64,000 nt of DNA from Blastomonas aquatica (GTDB lineage: Bacteria > Pseudomonadota > Alphaproteobacteria > Sphingomonadales > Sphingomonadaceae): NCBI RefSeq assembly GCF_014639875.1, contig NZ_BMGD01000003.1, positions 434,001 through 498,000 of the forward strand, written 5' to 3'. This document shows positions 19,293 through 28,966 of this stretch, in pieces. The translations under genes and the position numbers were made by a program. The notes under the pieces are model-generated. The model saw only the letters and a list, made by a program, of their open reading frames with translations. It made no database searches and was not told where the DNA came from. How positions within the stretch are numbered: the first letter of the stretch is position 1; each line of letters opens with the position of its first letter.

Positions 19293-20285
19293 ATGACAGA
19301 TATTTCCAATACCCAGCCTGACAGCCGTGACGGCACCCTGCTCGATGCCCCCGACCGGATGGTGAAAGCGCGCGACGTGTTTGGTGTCGACATCGACATG
19401 GAAGTCCCCGCGTTCAGCGAGGCCGACGAGCGGGTTCCCGATCTGGATCCTTCTTATGTGTTCGACCCGGAAACCACGCTCGCGGTGCTGGCAGGGTTCG
19501 CCCACAACCGCCGCGTGATGGTGCAAGGCTATCACGGCACGGGCAAGTCGACGCACATCGAGCAGATTGCCGCGCGGCTCAACTGGCCATGCATCCGCAT
19601 CAACCTGGATGCGCACATTAGCCGTATCGATCTGGTTGGCCGCGATGCCATCGTGCTGCGCGACGGCAAGCAGGTCACCGAGTTCCGCGAGGGCTTGCTG
19701 CCCTGGGCGCTGCAGACGCCGACCGCTCTGGTGTTCGACGAATATGACGCGGGCCGTCCCGACGTGATGTTCGTGATCCAGCGTGTCCTCGAGACCGAGG
19801 GCAAATTGACCCTGCTCGACCAGAACCGCGTGATCCGCCCGAACCCGTATTTCCGCCTGTTCGCCACCGCCAACACCGTGGGCCTTGGCGACACCAGCGG
19901 TTTGTATCACGGCACCCAGCAGATCAACCAGGGCCAGATGGATCGCTGGAACATCGTGTGCACCTTGAACTATCTCCCCGCCGAGACTGAGGCCAAGGTC
20001 GTGCTCTCCAAGGTCGGTGAGACCGATCCCAAGGTGGTCAAGAACATGGTCAAAGTGGCCGACCTGACCCGTCAGGGCTTCGTCAACGGCGATATCTCGA
20101 CCGTGATGAGCCCGCGCACCGTGATCAGCTGGGCGCAGAACGCCGCGATCTTCCACAACATCGGCTTTGCTTTCCGATTGTCCTTCCTCAACAAGTGCGA
20201 CGAGGCCGAGCGGATGCTGGTCGCGGAATACTACCAGCGGGTGTTCGGCGAGGATCTGCCGGAGAGCATCATCGGCAAGGGGTGA
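19293..20285 (+). CDS. cobS: cobaltochelatase AAA+ subunit CobS
   Basis: CobS is the AAA+ ATPase of the CobNST complex that inserts cobalt into hydrogenobyrinic acid a,c-diamide in aerobic cobalamin synthesis. The 330-residue protein has the MoxR-like Walker [10 protein letters not shown] (79-87), Walker B LVFDEYD, and the family's [27 protein letters not shown] sensor region. cobT lies 2.8 kb downstream, after a toxin-antitoxin pair and a PBP gene. cobN is not in the window. The longer open frame upstream is a shadow of the J-domain gene. Confidence 0.96.
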   Translation: MTDISNTQPDSRDGTLLDAPDRMVKARDVFGVDIDMEVPAFSEADERVPDLDPSYVFDPETTLAVLAGFAHNRRVMVQGYHGTGKSTHIEQIAARLNWPCIRINLDAHISRIDLVGRDAIVLRDGKQVTEFREGLLPWALQTPTALVFDEYDAGRPDVMFVIQRVLETEGKLTLLDQNRVIRPNPYFRLFATANTVGLGDTSGLYHGTQQINQGQMDRWNIVCTLNYLPAETEAKVVLSKVGETDPKVVKNMVKVADLTRQGFVNGDISTVMSPRTVISWAQNAAIFHNIGFAFRLSFLNKCDEAERMLVAEYYQRVFGEDLPESIIGKG

Positions 20286-20301
20286 TTTGAACGAGGCTGC
20301 G

Positions 20302-20598
20302 ATGGACAAGGCGACAGCGATTGCGAGACTAAAAGCGCACGAGGCCGAGCTCCGGGAGCTTGGCGTGGAGCGGTTGTCGCTGTTTGGTTCTACCGCGCGG
20401 GGTGAGGAAGGTCCCCAGTCCGATGTGGATTTGGCAGCGCGATTTGCCCGTGAGGCCCGGATAGGCGGTTTTGCCTTTGTTGCTATTGCAGACCGATTAG
20501 AGTCGATTTTGCGTACACGGGTTGACCTTGTTGCTGAACCGGCGCGCAAACCGAGGATGCAGGAGGAGATAGACCGGGATCGCATTCGTGTCTTCTAG
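20302..20598 (+). CDS. mntA: MNT-type nucleotidyltransferase antitoxin
   Basis: The 98-residue protein is a minimal nucleotidyltransferase with GSTARGEEGPQSDVD, a perfect GS-X10-DXD catalytic signature. In characterised systems MntA inactivates its HEPN partner by adding AMP to a tyrosine. A GAGG five bases upstream supports this ATG. The coding sequence is less GC-rich and uses rarer codons (for example cgattagagtc) than its neighbours, suggesting acquisition. It starts 17 bases after cobS and overlaps the HEPN gene. Confidence 0.88.
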   Translation: MDKATAIARLKAHEAELRELGVERLSLFGSTARGEEGPQSDVDLAARFAREARIGGFAFVAIADRLESILRTRVDLVAEPARKPRMQEEIDRDRIRVF

Positions 20599-20926
20599 GC
20601 GCGAGCGTTTGCGCATTCTCGACATCGTCGAGAATATCGAAGCGGCGCAAAGCTATATTGAGGGCATGTCGGTTGACGATTTTGCGCGCAGCCCAATCAC
20701 GATCGATGCCGTGGAGCGGTGTCTGCAGCGCGTTACGGAGGCGGCGATCAAAATCGGAGAGCATCGATTCTGCATAATCGCGCCGGACGTCTCCTTTCAT
20801 CAAGTGCGAGGACTGGGCAATCGACTGAGGCACGACTACGATTTTCTCGATGAAGCTGTCGTCTACAATACGGTTGTTGAAAGTCTGCCAGTGCTGTTGG
20901 CTTGGTGCCGCTCGGCTTTGGATTGA
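20588..20926 (+). CDS. hepT: HepT-like HEPN toxin (DUF86)
   Basis: The 112-residue helical protein carries the RNase signature near the C-terminus, RLRHDYDF, which fits the RX4-6HXY motif of HEPN toxins. The tyrosine after the HD is the residue adenylylated by MntA in known pairs. A GTG start overlaps the antitoxin stop by 11 bases, so expression is coupled. As with mntA, base composition is lower in GC than the surrounding cob genes. A strict HEPN/MNT toxin-antitoxin role is inferred from the pairing. Confidence 0.88.
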   Translation: MSSRRERLRILDIVENIEAAQSYIEGMSVDDFARSPITIDAVERCLQRVTEAAIKIGEHRFCIIAPDVSFHQVRGLGNRLRHDYDFLDEAVVYNTVVESLPVLLAWCRSALD

Positions 20927-20932
20927 TTTCCA

Positions 20933-20961
20933 TTGCTGGCATCGGCTGTCATATTGATATA
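20933..20961 (+). promoter_or_regulatory. possible promoter of the PBP gene
   Basis: TTGCTG and GATATA are separated by 17 bases, with the GTG start of the PBP gene 12 bases beyond. This would leave a very short leader. Inspection-based call. Confidence 0.35.
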
Positions 20962-20972
20962 ACACACCAGCC

Positions 20973-23066
20973 GTGTTGAAAAAATTCCGATTCGGAGCAG
21001 GGCGCTTTGGCGGCGCTGACGCTGGTGCGGCTTCGCTTGGTCTGGGCGAGGCGCGCAATCCGTGGCTTGAGCCTGCGGCCATCCCCGCCGAGCCTGCCGT
21101 TATCAAGCCGCCGCGCACGCGCTGGTGGTGGGGCAAGAGGATCTTCGCAGCCGGGTTCGTGCTATTCTTGATCCTGCTTGTCTGGCTCGCGATCACCGCG
21201 CCCCTTTCCAAATCGCTCCAGCCGATCGCCCCGCCCGAGATCACCCTGCTCGCCGCCGATGGCACGCCGATCGCGCGCAGCGGGGCGGTGGTCGAGGAGC
21301 CGGTGGTGGTCGACCGCCTGCCGAGCCATGTCGTGCAGGCGTTCCTGGCGATCGAAGACCGGCGGTTCTATTCGCACTGGGGCATCGACCCGCGCGGGCT
21401 GGCGCGCGCTTTGTGGGCCAACGTGTCGGGCGACAGCGGCACTCAGGGCGGAAGCACGATCACCCAGCAACTCGCCAAGATCAGCTTCCTCACCCCCGAA
21501 CGCAGCCTGACGCGCAAGTTGCGCGAGATGCTGATCGCGTTCTGGCTCGAGGCTTGGCTGACCAAGGACGAGATCCTGGGGCGGTATCTCTCCAACGCCT
21601 ATTTCGGCGACAATGTGTACGGGCTGCGCGCGGCAAGCTTGCATTATTTCGATCGCCAGCCCGAACGGCTCAAGCCCGAACAGGCGATCCTGCTCGCTGG
21701 ATTGGTGCAGGCGCCGTCGCGCTTTGCGCCGACGCGCAACTGGAAGGGGGCGAGCCGTCGCGCTGCGATGGTGCGCACCGCGATGGTCAATGCGGGCTTC
21801 ATGACGCGGGCCGAGGCCGATGCGCTGCCCCAGCCCCGGCTGGACGTCCACGAACGCCCCAAGATCGCCAACGGCACCTATTTCGCCGACTGGGCGATGC
21901 CACAGGCGCGCGCGCTTACCGAGATGTCGCACGCCCGGCTCGAACTCACCACGACTCTGGATTCACGGCTGCAGCGCGCCGCCGAGCGCATCGTCGCGCG
22001 CGCAGGGCTGGGCAAGGCGCAGGTGGCTTTGGTCGCGATGCGCAGCAATGGCGAGGTTGTCGCCATGGTCGGCGGCAAAAACCACAAGGACTCGCCTTTC
22101 AATCGCGCCACCCAGGCACGGCGACAGCCGGGTTCGACCTTCAAGCTGTTTGTCTATCTGGCGGCACTTGAGGCAGGCATGGAGCCCGAGACGCTGGTCG
22201 ATGACAGTCCGATCACCACCGGAACCTATCGTCCGCGCAATGCAGGTGACAGGTATCGCGGCACGATCAGCCTTGAAGAAGCGTTCATCCACTCGAGCAA
22301 CGTTGCCGCCGTCCGGCTGTTCCAGCAACTGGGCAGCGAAAAGGTGATCAAGCAGGCGACGCAACTTGGTCTCAAGGGCCCGTTCACCGAGGGCGATCCG
22401 AGCCTGGCGTTGGGCAGCGCGAGCGCCAGCCTGATCGAGCTGACTGCAGCGTTTGCTGGGGTCGCGGGCAACCAGTGGCCGGTGGTTCCGCACGCCTTTC
22501 AGCGCGAGGAGCAGGGCTGGTTCGAATGGCTGGTCGATGGCCCGGACCGCTATTCGTCGCGGGTGCACGAGCAGATGCAGGACATGCTGCGCTCAGCGGT
22601 CAATCGCGGCACCGGCCGCGCGGCGAGCCTTTCGGTGCCCAATTTCGGCAAGACCGGCACCAGCCAGGACAACCGCGATGCGCTGTTCGTCGGCTATGCC
22701 GGCGATCTGGTGGTCGGAGTGTGGATCGGTAACGACGACAACAGCCCGATGCAGGGGATCCGCGGGGGCGGTCTGCCCGCGCGGATCTGGCGGCAGTTCA
22801 TGGGCGAGGCGGTGCGCGGTGCCGTTCCGCCAAGACGTGTTGCGCCTGCCGCTCCGCCCGAAGAGATCGACTCTGATCCCGTGATCGGTCCGTTGATCGA
22901 TAGCCAGATCGATGCGCAGGTCGGCGGCGCGAACGTGCGCGTCACTCCCGATGGCCTGACGATTTCGGGCGATGTCGGTGGCGCGCCGGTCGCGGTCACC
23001 GTCGATGGCAACGGCGCGCAGGTTGAGAGGCGCAGGCCCGAGCCTCCCGCTCCGCCCGCGCAATAG
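20973..23066 (+). CDS. class A penicillin-binding protein, PBP1-type
   Basis: This bifunctional peptidoglycan synthase of about 697 residues has a cytoplasmic tail, one membrane helix near residues 52-75, a GT51 glycosyltransferase domain (EDRRFYSH, catalytic E128; QGGSTITQQLAK) and a transpeptidase domain with S388-x-x-K (GSTFK), S441-S-N443 and K560-T-G-T. The C-terminal 100 residues are proline- and acid-rich and are probably periplasmic. A GTG start is used. It sits between the toxin-antitoxin pair and cobT on the same strand but with its own likely promoter. No reason for its placement inside the cob region is visible. Confidence 0.93.
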   Translation: MLKKFRFGAGRFGGADAGAASLGLGEARNPWLEPAAIPAEPAVIKPPRTRWWWGKRIFAAGFVLFLILLVWLAITAPLSKSLQPIAPPEITLLAADGTPIARSGAVVEEPVVVDRLPSHVVQAFLAIEDRRFYSHWGIDPRGLARALWANVSGDSGTQGGSTITQQLAKISFLTPERSLTRKLREMLIAFWLEAWLTKDEILGRYLSNAYFGDNVYGLRAASLHYFDRQPERLKPEQAILLAGLVQAPSRFAPTRNWKGASRRAAMVRTAMVNAGFMTRAEADALPQPRLDVHERPKIANGTYFADWAMPQARALTEMSHARLELTTTLDSRLQRAAERIVARAGLGKAQVALVAMRSNGEVVAMVGGKNHKDSPFNRATQARRQPGSTFKLFVYLAALEAGMEPETLVDDSPITTGTYRPRNAGDRYRGTISLEEAFIHSSNVAAVRLFQQLGSEKVIKQATQLGLKGPFTEGDPSLALGSASASLIELTAAFAGVAGNQWPVVPHAFQREEQGWFEWLVDGPDRYSSRVHEQMQDMLRSAVNRGTGRAASLSVPNFGKTGTSQDNRDALFVGYAGDLVVGVWIGNDDNSPMQGIRGGGLPARIWRQFMGEAVRGAVPPRRVAPAAPPEEIDSDPVIGPLIDSQIDAQVGGANVRVTPDGLTISGDVGGAPVAVTVDGNGAQVERRRPEPPAPPAQ

Positions 23067-23123
23067 CTGGCTGGCATAGGCAGGCTGCTTGACATCGCTG
23101 GCCCGGGTGTTCAGCGATAGCAT

Positions 23124-24947
23124 ATGACCAACCGCACGCCCCTTGATGACCTGAAGAACGTATTGGCCGGAACCGCGCGCGCAATCGCGCATCAACCTGA
23201 GGTCGAGGTGGCGTTCACCGCCGACCCTCCGTCGCAATCAGGCAACAAGCTGCGCGTGCCGATGCCGGGGCGCAAGCTGCCCGCCGATCAGGTGGCCGAA
23301 GCGCGCGGCTTTGCCGATCTCTATGCGTTGCGGCTGAAGCACCATAATGCCGCGCAGCACAACGCCAATGCGCCCAGGGAAGCCGTGGCGCGCGCGGCAT
23401 TCGATGCGGTCGAGCAGGTGCGGATCGAGGCGCTGGGCAGCCGGTCGATGTCAGGGCTGGGTGCCAATCTGGATGCCGCGCTCGAGATGCGGATGCGCTC
23501 GGACCCGATCGCGCGCGCGACCAAGGTCGACGAGGTGCCGCTTTCGACCGCGCTTGGGCTGATCGTGCGCGAGCGGTTGACCGGCAAGCCGATGCCCGCA
23601 GGCACCGCAGCCGGCGTCGATCTGGTGCGCGACTGGATCGAGACCAAGGGCGGCGAGGACATCGACAACCTTGCGATGTCGCTCGACGATCAGGCGGCGT
23701 TCGCCGCGCTCGCCACCCGGCTGCTCGAGCATCTCGACCTCACCGAAGGCCAGATGGATGAGGAAGACAGCCAGGACGACAGCGACAACGACGACTCCTC
23801 CGAAGAAGGCGAGCCCGAGGATAACGAGGGCGAGCAGGAAGGCTCCGATGCCGACCAGACCGAGGCGCGCGGCGAGGAACAGACCGGCGAGAACGAGGAC
23901 GGCGACCAGTCCGAGGCCGAAGGCGAGATGGAGCAGGGCGACGACGGCGACCCTGGCGAGATGGGCGACGATGGCATGATGCCGACGCGGCCCAATCGCC
24001 CGTGGACCGATCTGCCTAGCGATTTCGAATACAAGGCATGGTCCACCCGCTTCGACGAGGTGGTCGAGGCTACCGACCTTTGCGACGAGGACGAACTGTT
24101 GCGCCTGCGCGCTTATCTCGACCAGCAATTGGCGCACCTGCAGGGCGCGGTCACCAAGCTCGCCAACCGGCTTCAGCGCCGGCTGATGGCACAACAAAGT
24201 CGCAGCTGGGACTTCGACCAGGAAGAAGGCATGCTCGATGCCGCCCGGCTGGCGCGGATCGTCGTCGCGCCTGGGCATTCGCTGTCGTACAAGATCGAAC
24301 GCGAAACCGATTTCCGCGATACCGTCGTGACGTTGCTGATCGATAATTCCGGTTCGATGCGTGGTCGGCCGATCAGCATCGCGGCGATCAGCGCGGACAT
24401 CATGGCGCGCACCCTTGAGCGCTGCGGGGTCAAGACCGAGATCCTGGGCTTCACGACCAAGGCCTGGAAGGGCGGCCAGTGCCGCGAGGACTGGCTGGCA
24501 CAGGGCCGCCCGCAGCTTCCCGGCCGTCTCAACGACCTGCGGCACATCGTCTACAAGAAGGCCGACGAGCCTTGGCGGCGTGCACGCAAGAACCTGGGGC
24601 TGATGATGCGCGAGGGGCTGCTCAAGGAAAACATCGATGGCGAGGCTTTGCTCTGGGCGCACAGCCGCCTGCTCGCCCGCCGCGAGGAACGCCGCGTGCT
24701 GATGGTGATCTCCGACGGCGCGCCGGTCGATGATTCGACGCTCTCGGTCAATCACGGCGCGTATCTCGAACAGCATTTGCGCAAGGTCATCGACTGGATC
24801 GAGCGGATGTCGCCGGTCCAGCTGATCGCGATCGGCATCGGTCACGACGTCACCCGGTATTACAAGCGCGCGGTGACGATCATGGACGCAGAACAGCTTG
24901 GCGGCACGATGGTGGAGCAGCTGGCCGGATTGTTCGACGACGAGTGA
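23124..24947 (+). CDS. cobT: cobaltochelatase subunit CobT
   Basis: CobT forms the vWA-type partner of CobS in the chaperone-like complex of aerobic cobaltochelatase. The 607-residue protein has a helical N-terminal region, a long acidic linker rich in Asp and Glu (about 210-290), and a C-terminal vWA domain with the MIDAS motif D407-N-S-G-S411. This layout matches the CobT family. It follows the PBP gene by 57 bp. The acidic linker is low complexity but keeps an open frame. Confidence 0.95.
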   Translation: MTNRTPLDDLKNVLAGTARAIAHQPEVEVAFTADPPSQSGNKLRVPMPGRKLPADQVAEARGFADLYALRLKHHNAAQHNANAPREAVARAAFDAVEQVRIEALGSRSMSGLGANLDAALEMRMRSDPIARATKVDEVPLSTALGLIVRERLTGKPMPAGTAAGVDLVRDWIETKGGEDIDNLAMSLDDQAAFAALATRLLEHLDLTEGQMDEEDSQDDSDNDDSSEEGEPEDNEGEQEGSDADQTEARGEEQTGENEDGDQSEAEGEMEQGDDGDPGEMGDDGMMPTRPNRPWTDLPSDFEYKAWSTRFDEVVEATDLCDEDELLRLRAYLDQQLAHLQGAVTKLANRLQRRLMAQQSRSWDFDQEEGMLDAARLARIVVAPGHSLSYKIERETDFRDTVVTLLIDNSGSMRGRPISIAAISADIMARTLERCGVKTEILGFTTKAWKGGQCREDWLAQGRPQLPGRLNDLRHIVYKKADEPWRRARKNLGLMMREGLLKENIDGEALLWAHSRLLARREERRVLMVISDGAPVDDSTLSVNHGAYLEQHLRKVIDWIERMSPVQLIAIGIGHDVTRYYKRAVTIMDAEQLGGTMVEQLAGLFDDE

Positions 24948-25024
24948 AGCGACGCTTGCTAACCAGGGTGACGGTGTTTAATCACGCAGTTAAATTCTGT
25001 CGCGATTGATCTGGAGAAACCGCC

Positions 25025-25696
25025 TTGAACGTATCCGAAGCCGTTGCCACCCGTCGTTCCGTGCGCCAGTTCTTGCCCGATGCGGTGCCGCTCGAGACGA
25101 TCAGTGATATCCTGACCAAGGCGCAGCGTTCGCCCTCGGGAGGCAACACCCAGCCGTGGAATGCGATCGTTCTGACCGGCGAGCCGCTGGCCGACCTGAC
25201 CGCGAAGATCAAGGCCAAGGCCGCAGAAGAGCCGATGGGCGCAGGGATGGAATACGACATCTACCCCAAGGGGCTCGAAGGCCGCTATGAGGCGCAACGC
25301 CGCGCGGTGGGCGAGGCGATGTTCGGTGCGCTGGGCATCGCGCGCGAGGATGGCGCGGGCCGGGTCAAGCAGATGATGGCCAACTGGGACAGTTTTGGCG
25401 CGCCGATCCAGATCTTCACCTATTGCCGCACCTATATGGGGCCGCCGCAGTGGTCCGACATGGGCATGTGGCTGCAGACCGTCATGCTGTTGCTGCGAGA
25501 CGCCGGGCTCGACAGCTGCCCGCAGGAAATCTGGGCGATGTATGGCAGTTATATGCGCGAACTGCTGGGCATCAGCGACGACTACATCTTCTTCACCGGC
25601 ATGGCGGTGGGGTATCGCGATCCTGAGGCACCGATCAACCGCTTTCCGGTGCCGCGGGTCGATCTGTCCGAAGCGATCGAATTCAGGGGTTTTTGA
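25025..25696 (+). CDS. nitroreductase family protein
   Basis: The 223-residue FMN-dependent oxidoreductase has the N-terminal RRSVRQF and SPSGGNTQPWN flavin-binding motifs and a mid-protein DMGMWLQTVMLLLRDAGLDSCPQE segment typical of the NfsB/NemA-type nitroreductases that use NAD(P)H. The TTG start is supported by a GGAG six bases upstream. Substrates (nitroaromatics, quinones or a cellular metabolite) cannot be told apart from sequence. It is the last gene of this plus-strand group. Confidence 0.88.
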   Translation: MNVSEAVATRRSVRQFLPDAVPLETISDILTKAQRSPSGGNTQPWNAIVLTGEPLADLTAKIKAKAAEEPMGAGMEYDIYPKGLEGRYEAQRRAVGEAMFGALGIAREDGAGRVKQMMANWDSFGAPIQIFTYCRTYMGPPQWSDMGMWLQTVMLLLRDAGLDSCPQEIWAMYGSYMRELLGISDDYIFFTGMAVGYRDPEAPINRFPVPRVDLSEAIEFRGF

Positions 25697-26036
25697 TCCC
25701 TATGCATTGCGACAGCCCGCGTTAATCAATTCCACGATAATCTTTGGGCGCTCGCAAAGCGGCAACTGGCCACGCCGCTTTGGGAGGATTATAGCAACGC
25801 AAAACGAATCCAGACCGGGTCGCACCAATAAAGAGATTTTGCCTCCGCAGAACCTGCGCGTGGGGCAAACGGGGTGTGACAATGCGCGAGAGCCAATCAG
25901 GCTTGTTGACATGGAACGATTCTGTGGTGCCGCGGGCGGACCAATCCGGTCAGCCACCGCTTGCAGCATTGCGAGTGCAGGTTAATGCTGGGGTAGCATT
26001 CGCGCACGCGCGCGCCGGGGGGCAGCAACACACATC
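25697..26036. other. intergenic region with one hairpin
   Basis: No gene was found in these 340 bases. An inverted repeat CAAAGCGGC / GCCGCTTTG (25755-25763 and 25774-25782, 10-base loop) is flanked by an outer ATAATC / GATTAT pair. It could be a factor-independent stop for the nitroreductase, but no T-run follows. The rest presumably holds the promoter of the cyclase gene. Confidence 0.5.
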
Positions 26037-28073
26037 ATGGTTATGAAACCAGACACCGTGTCGGCGCCCACCAGCCGTGATGAGGTTGGCCGGTCGGCCA
26101 ATCGCCTGATCCGCCAGCTTGGCCTGGTGCGGCTGCTGGCGACGTTTGGCTTTCTGGTGTTTGCGCTTGCGGTGGCCCGCTACAGCCCGCAGATGCCGCT
26201 GCTGGGTGATGCCGAAAACGCGATGTACGATATGCGCGCGGCCAATTTCGCCAAGAAAGTGGATCAGGATCCGCGCATCCTGATGGTGGTCTATACCGAC
26301 GATACGCTGATCGATACCGGCCAGCGCTCCCCGGTCGATCGCACGATCCTGGCCAATGCGCTGACCAATATCGACAAGATGGGCGCCAAGTCGATCGGCA
26401 TCGATATCCTGTTCGATCAGCCGCAGGACGATGACGAAGCGCTCAAGACCGCGTTCCGATCGATGCAGACCCCGACCCATGTCGCTTACGCCTCGAACGA
26501 GACTAACACCGAGGCGATCCAGTTCCGCCAGCAGCAGTTTCTCGAGAGCTTTCTCAAGGATATCACCACTGACAAGACGGTGCCCACCAGCATCCGGCTC
26601 ATCACCGATGCCGATGGCGTCGCGCGGCGCTGGCCCGACCAGCCCAAGAACCTGCCGCCGATCATGGTCCGGGCGATGACGCCGCCCAATGCGGCGTTTG
26701 CCGACTATCGCGGAGCCATCCGCTTCCGCGTGCCGCTGTCGTCGGATCGCCCCGTTATCAACAAGCTGCCGATTGATCTGTTCGCTGACCCCGCAAGCGC
26801 CGAGTTCGTCGCCAGCGAGGTCAAGGGCAAGCATGTGCTGATCGGCGGCGATTTTGTCGATTTCGACAAGTTCGATACGCCGCTTACCCGTATCGGTGAT
26901 GTCGTCACCGGTGAATCGCAGATGATCGGGCTTGAGGTGCACGCGCACATGATGTCGCAGTTGCTCGACAACGATCAGCCTTATGCGTTTCCAGCCTGGT
27001 CGTTGTGGGTGATCGCAGTCGTGGTCATCCTGGCCGGATTCGCCACCGCGATCAGCCAGGCACGCGCCTGGATCATGGGACTGTTGCTGGGGGTGCAGAT
27101 CCTGTTCTTCATCACCGTGCCGCTCATTTTGCAATATCAGGGGTTCGATACGCTCAATTTGCCCAGCTTCGGCTGGGCGACAGGATGGCTCCTCGCTTAC
27201 ACGTCGGTGGGCGCGGCCGCGCGCGTGGTCGGCTCGAAACAGCGGGCCTTTGCGCAGAATGCGCTGGGCAAATACCTTCCCCGTTCGGTGGCGGCGGAGA
27301 TCCTGAAGGACCCCGACAAGCTGGCGCTGCACGGCGAGAAGCGCGAGATTTTCTGCGTGTTCACCGATCTGGAAGGCTTCACCAAGCTGACCCACGCGAT
27401 CGAACCGGAAATGGTCGCGTTGTTGCTCAACAACTATCTCGACCGGCTGGCGGACGTGGTGCTGCAATATGGTGGCACGCTCGACAAGTTCGTGGGTGAT
27501 GCCGTCGTCGCCTTCTGGGGCGCGCCGATCAGCTTTCCCGATGATGGCGAACGCGCGGTGCGTGCCGCATGGGCGATGTACGAGGCGGGCGAGGAGTTCC
27601 GCCGCAGCGCGCCCGAAGGCGTGCCGCCGATCGGGCGCACCCGCGTCGGCGTGCATTTCGGCGAGGCGATCGTCGGCAATTTTGGCGGCGAGGGGCGCAT
27701 CCAGTATACCGCGTTCGGCGACAGCATGAACACAGCAGCGCGGCTTGAGGCGGCCAACAAGAACCTCGACACCCGAGTGCTCGTCAGCCGCGAGGCGGCC
27801 GTGCGCTCCGGACTCGACTGGTTTCGCCCGATGGGGCGGATTGTGCTAAGAGGGCGGGCCAGACCTGTCGATATCTTCGAGCCCGCACCGGACATGCCCG
27901 AGAGCGAGCGAATCAGGATAGGAGAGATTGTCGCTGCGCATGAGGCGGGGGATTTGGATGCTGTGGTAAATCTCACAACACAGCTTGAAGCCATGGGGCA
28001 AGAAGAGGCCATCGCGAATCTGTTCAAGCGACTTGGTCAGACACAAAAAGGAGAAAGCTATGTTCTCGGTTGA
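26037..28073 (+). CDS. CHASE2-domain class III adenylate/guanylate cyclase
   Basis: The 678-residue membrane protein has an N-terminal helix, a periplasmic CHASE2 sensor (about 55-310), three clustered helices near 320-400, and a cytoplasmic class III cyclase domain. Catalytic metal aspartates are D444 in FTDLEGFT and D488 in FVGDAVVAFW; the later NTAARLEAANK carries the asparagine and arginine of the transition state. The domain is complete, so activity is likely. ATP versus GTP use is not certain from sequence. The stop overlaps the start of an exported protein gene. Confidence 0.93.
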   Translation: MVMKPDTVSAPTSRDEVGRSANRLIRQLGLVRLLATFGFLVFALAVARYSPQMPLLGDAENAMYDMRAANFAKKVDQDPRILMVVYTDDTLIDTGQRSPVDRTILANALTNIDKMGAKSIGIDILFDQPQDDDEALKTAFRSMQTPTHVAYASNETNTEAIQFRQQQFLESFLKDITTDKTVPTSIRLITDADGVARRWPDQPKNLPPIMVRAMTPPNAAFADYRGAIRFRVPLSSDRPVINKLPIDLFADPASAEFVASEVKGKHVLIGGDFVDFDKFDTPLTRIGDVVTGESQMIGLEVHAHMMSQLLDNDQPYAFPAWSLWVIAVVVILAGFATAISQARAWIMGLLLGVQILFFITVPLILQYQGFDTLNLPSFGWATGWLLAYTSVGAAARVVGSKQRAFAQNALGKYLPRSVAAEILKDPDKLALHGEKREIFCVFTDLEGFTKLTHAIEPEMVALLLNNYLDRLADVVLQYGGTLDKFVGDAVVAFWGAPISFPDDGERAVRAAWAMYEAGEEFRRSAPEGVPPIGRTRVGVHFGEAIVGNFGGEGRIQYTAFGDSMNTAARLEAANKNLDTRVLVSREAAVRSGLDWFRPMGRIVLRGRARPVDIFEPAPDMPESERIRIGEIVAAHEAGDLDAVVNLTTQLEAMGQEEAIANLFKRLGQTQKGESYVLG

Positions 28074-28851
28074 TAGGAAGTCCGTACTTCACCGGGCGCT
28101 TGCGTTGGGTGCAGTTGTAACTCTGGGTATTACCGCAAGCGGTGCCGCCATCGCGCAGTCGATGGTCGTCCGATCGGCTGGCCCCTCGGCTGCCCAGTAT
28201 CCGGCAGGCAAGAAGCTGCCCGCCAACACCAAGGTCGTGCTGAAGGCCAGCGACAAGGTCACCGTGCTCGACAAGGCCGGCACCCGTGTCCTCTCCGGTC
28301 CCGGCACGTTCACGCTTGATGGCACCGTCAAGCGCGACCAGACCCAAAGCACGCAGATCGCCAGCCTGCTGTCGACCAGCGGAACCGCAGGCCGCAGCCG
28401 CACCGGGGCCGTCCGCGGTGCACCGACAGCCGACAAGCCCGCCGCCCCGCGCAGCCCGAACCTGTGGTTCATCGACTCTGCCCAGTCGGGCAGGTTCTGT
28501 GTCGCCGAACCCAGCCGCCTACTAGTATGGCGCGCAAGCGTGGCCAATGAAGAAACGATGAAGCTGTCGAGCGCGAGCGGGGCCGCCACCGATGTCCTGT
28601 TCAAGGTCGGCTCTGCCAATCGCCTGTGGCCGTTTGCCGAGGTGCCGGTGACCAGCGGCGCCAGCTACACGCTAACCGGGCCCGATGGTAAGCCCCAGAA
28701 GGTCGATCTGGTGGTTCTACCCAGCGTGCCGACCGAGATCGACGATCTGGCCGGAACGCTGATCGAGAACGGCTGCGAAAACCAGCTCGGCCTGCTGGTC
28801 GAATCGCTGGCTGCAGTTGAGCAGGAAACCGGCCCTATCGGGGACCGCTAA
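28060..28851 (+). CDS. exported protein coupled to the CHASE2 cyclase
   Basis: The 263-residue protein has a signal peptide with cleavage expected after GAAIAQ. The mature part contains a segment KLPANTKVVLKASDKVTVLDKAGTRVLSGPGTF that looks like an SH3-like or FecR-like beta domain; the rest is without recognised family. Cysteines in the C-terminal half could form disulfides. It overlaps the cyclase stop by 14 bases behind a strong AAGGAG site, which argues for coupled expression and a shared job, perhaps as periplasmic ligand for CHASE2 (inference). A strong terminator follows. Confidence 0.75.
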   Translation: MFSVDRKSVLHRALALGAVVTLGITASGAAIAQSMVVRSAGPSAAQYPAGKKLPANTKVVLKASDKVTVLDKAGTRVLSGPGTFTLDGTVKRDQTQSTQIASLLSTSGTAGRSRTGAVRGAPTADKPAAPRSPNLWFIDSAQSGRFCVAEPSRLLVWRASVANEETMKLSSASGAATDVLFKVGSANRLWPFAEVPVTSGASYTLTGPDGKPQKVDLVVLPSVPTEIDDLAGTLIENGCENQLGLLVESLAAVEQETGPIGDR

Positions 28852-28869
28852 GTCGACGTTTTCTACATA

Positions 28870-28910
28870 CCCCGCCCGTGCCGCTGCGACCGGCACGGGC
28901 GGGGTTTTGT
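28870..28910 (+). terminator. rho-independent terminator
   Basis: A perfect 14-bp stem (CCCCGCCCGTGCCG / CGGCACGGGCGGGG) with a 7-base loop runs into TTTTGTGT. It ends the cyclase/exported protein operon. Confidence 0.92.
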
Positions 28911-28966
28911 GTCTGCGCCATCGCGCTTGACGGCCCGCGCGGTTTGCAGGCAAGGGTTGCCGCATC

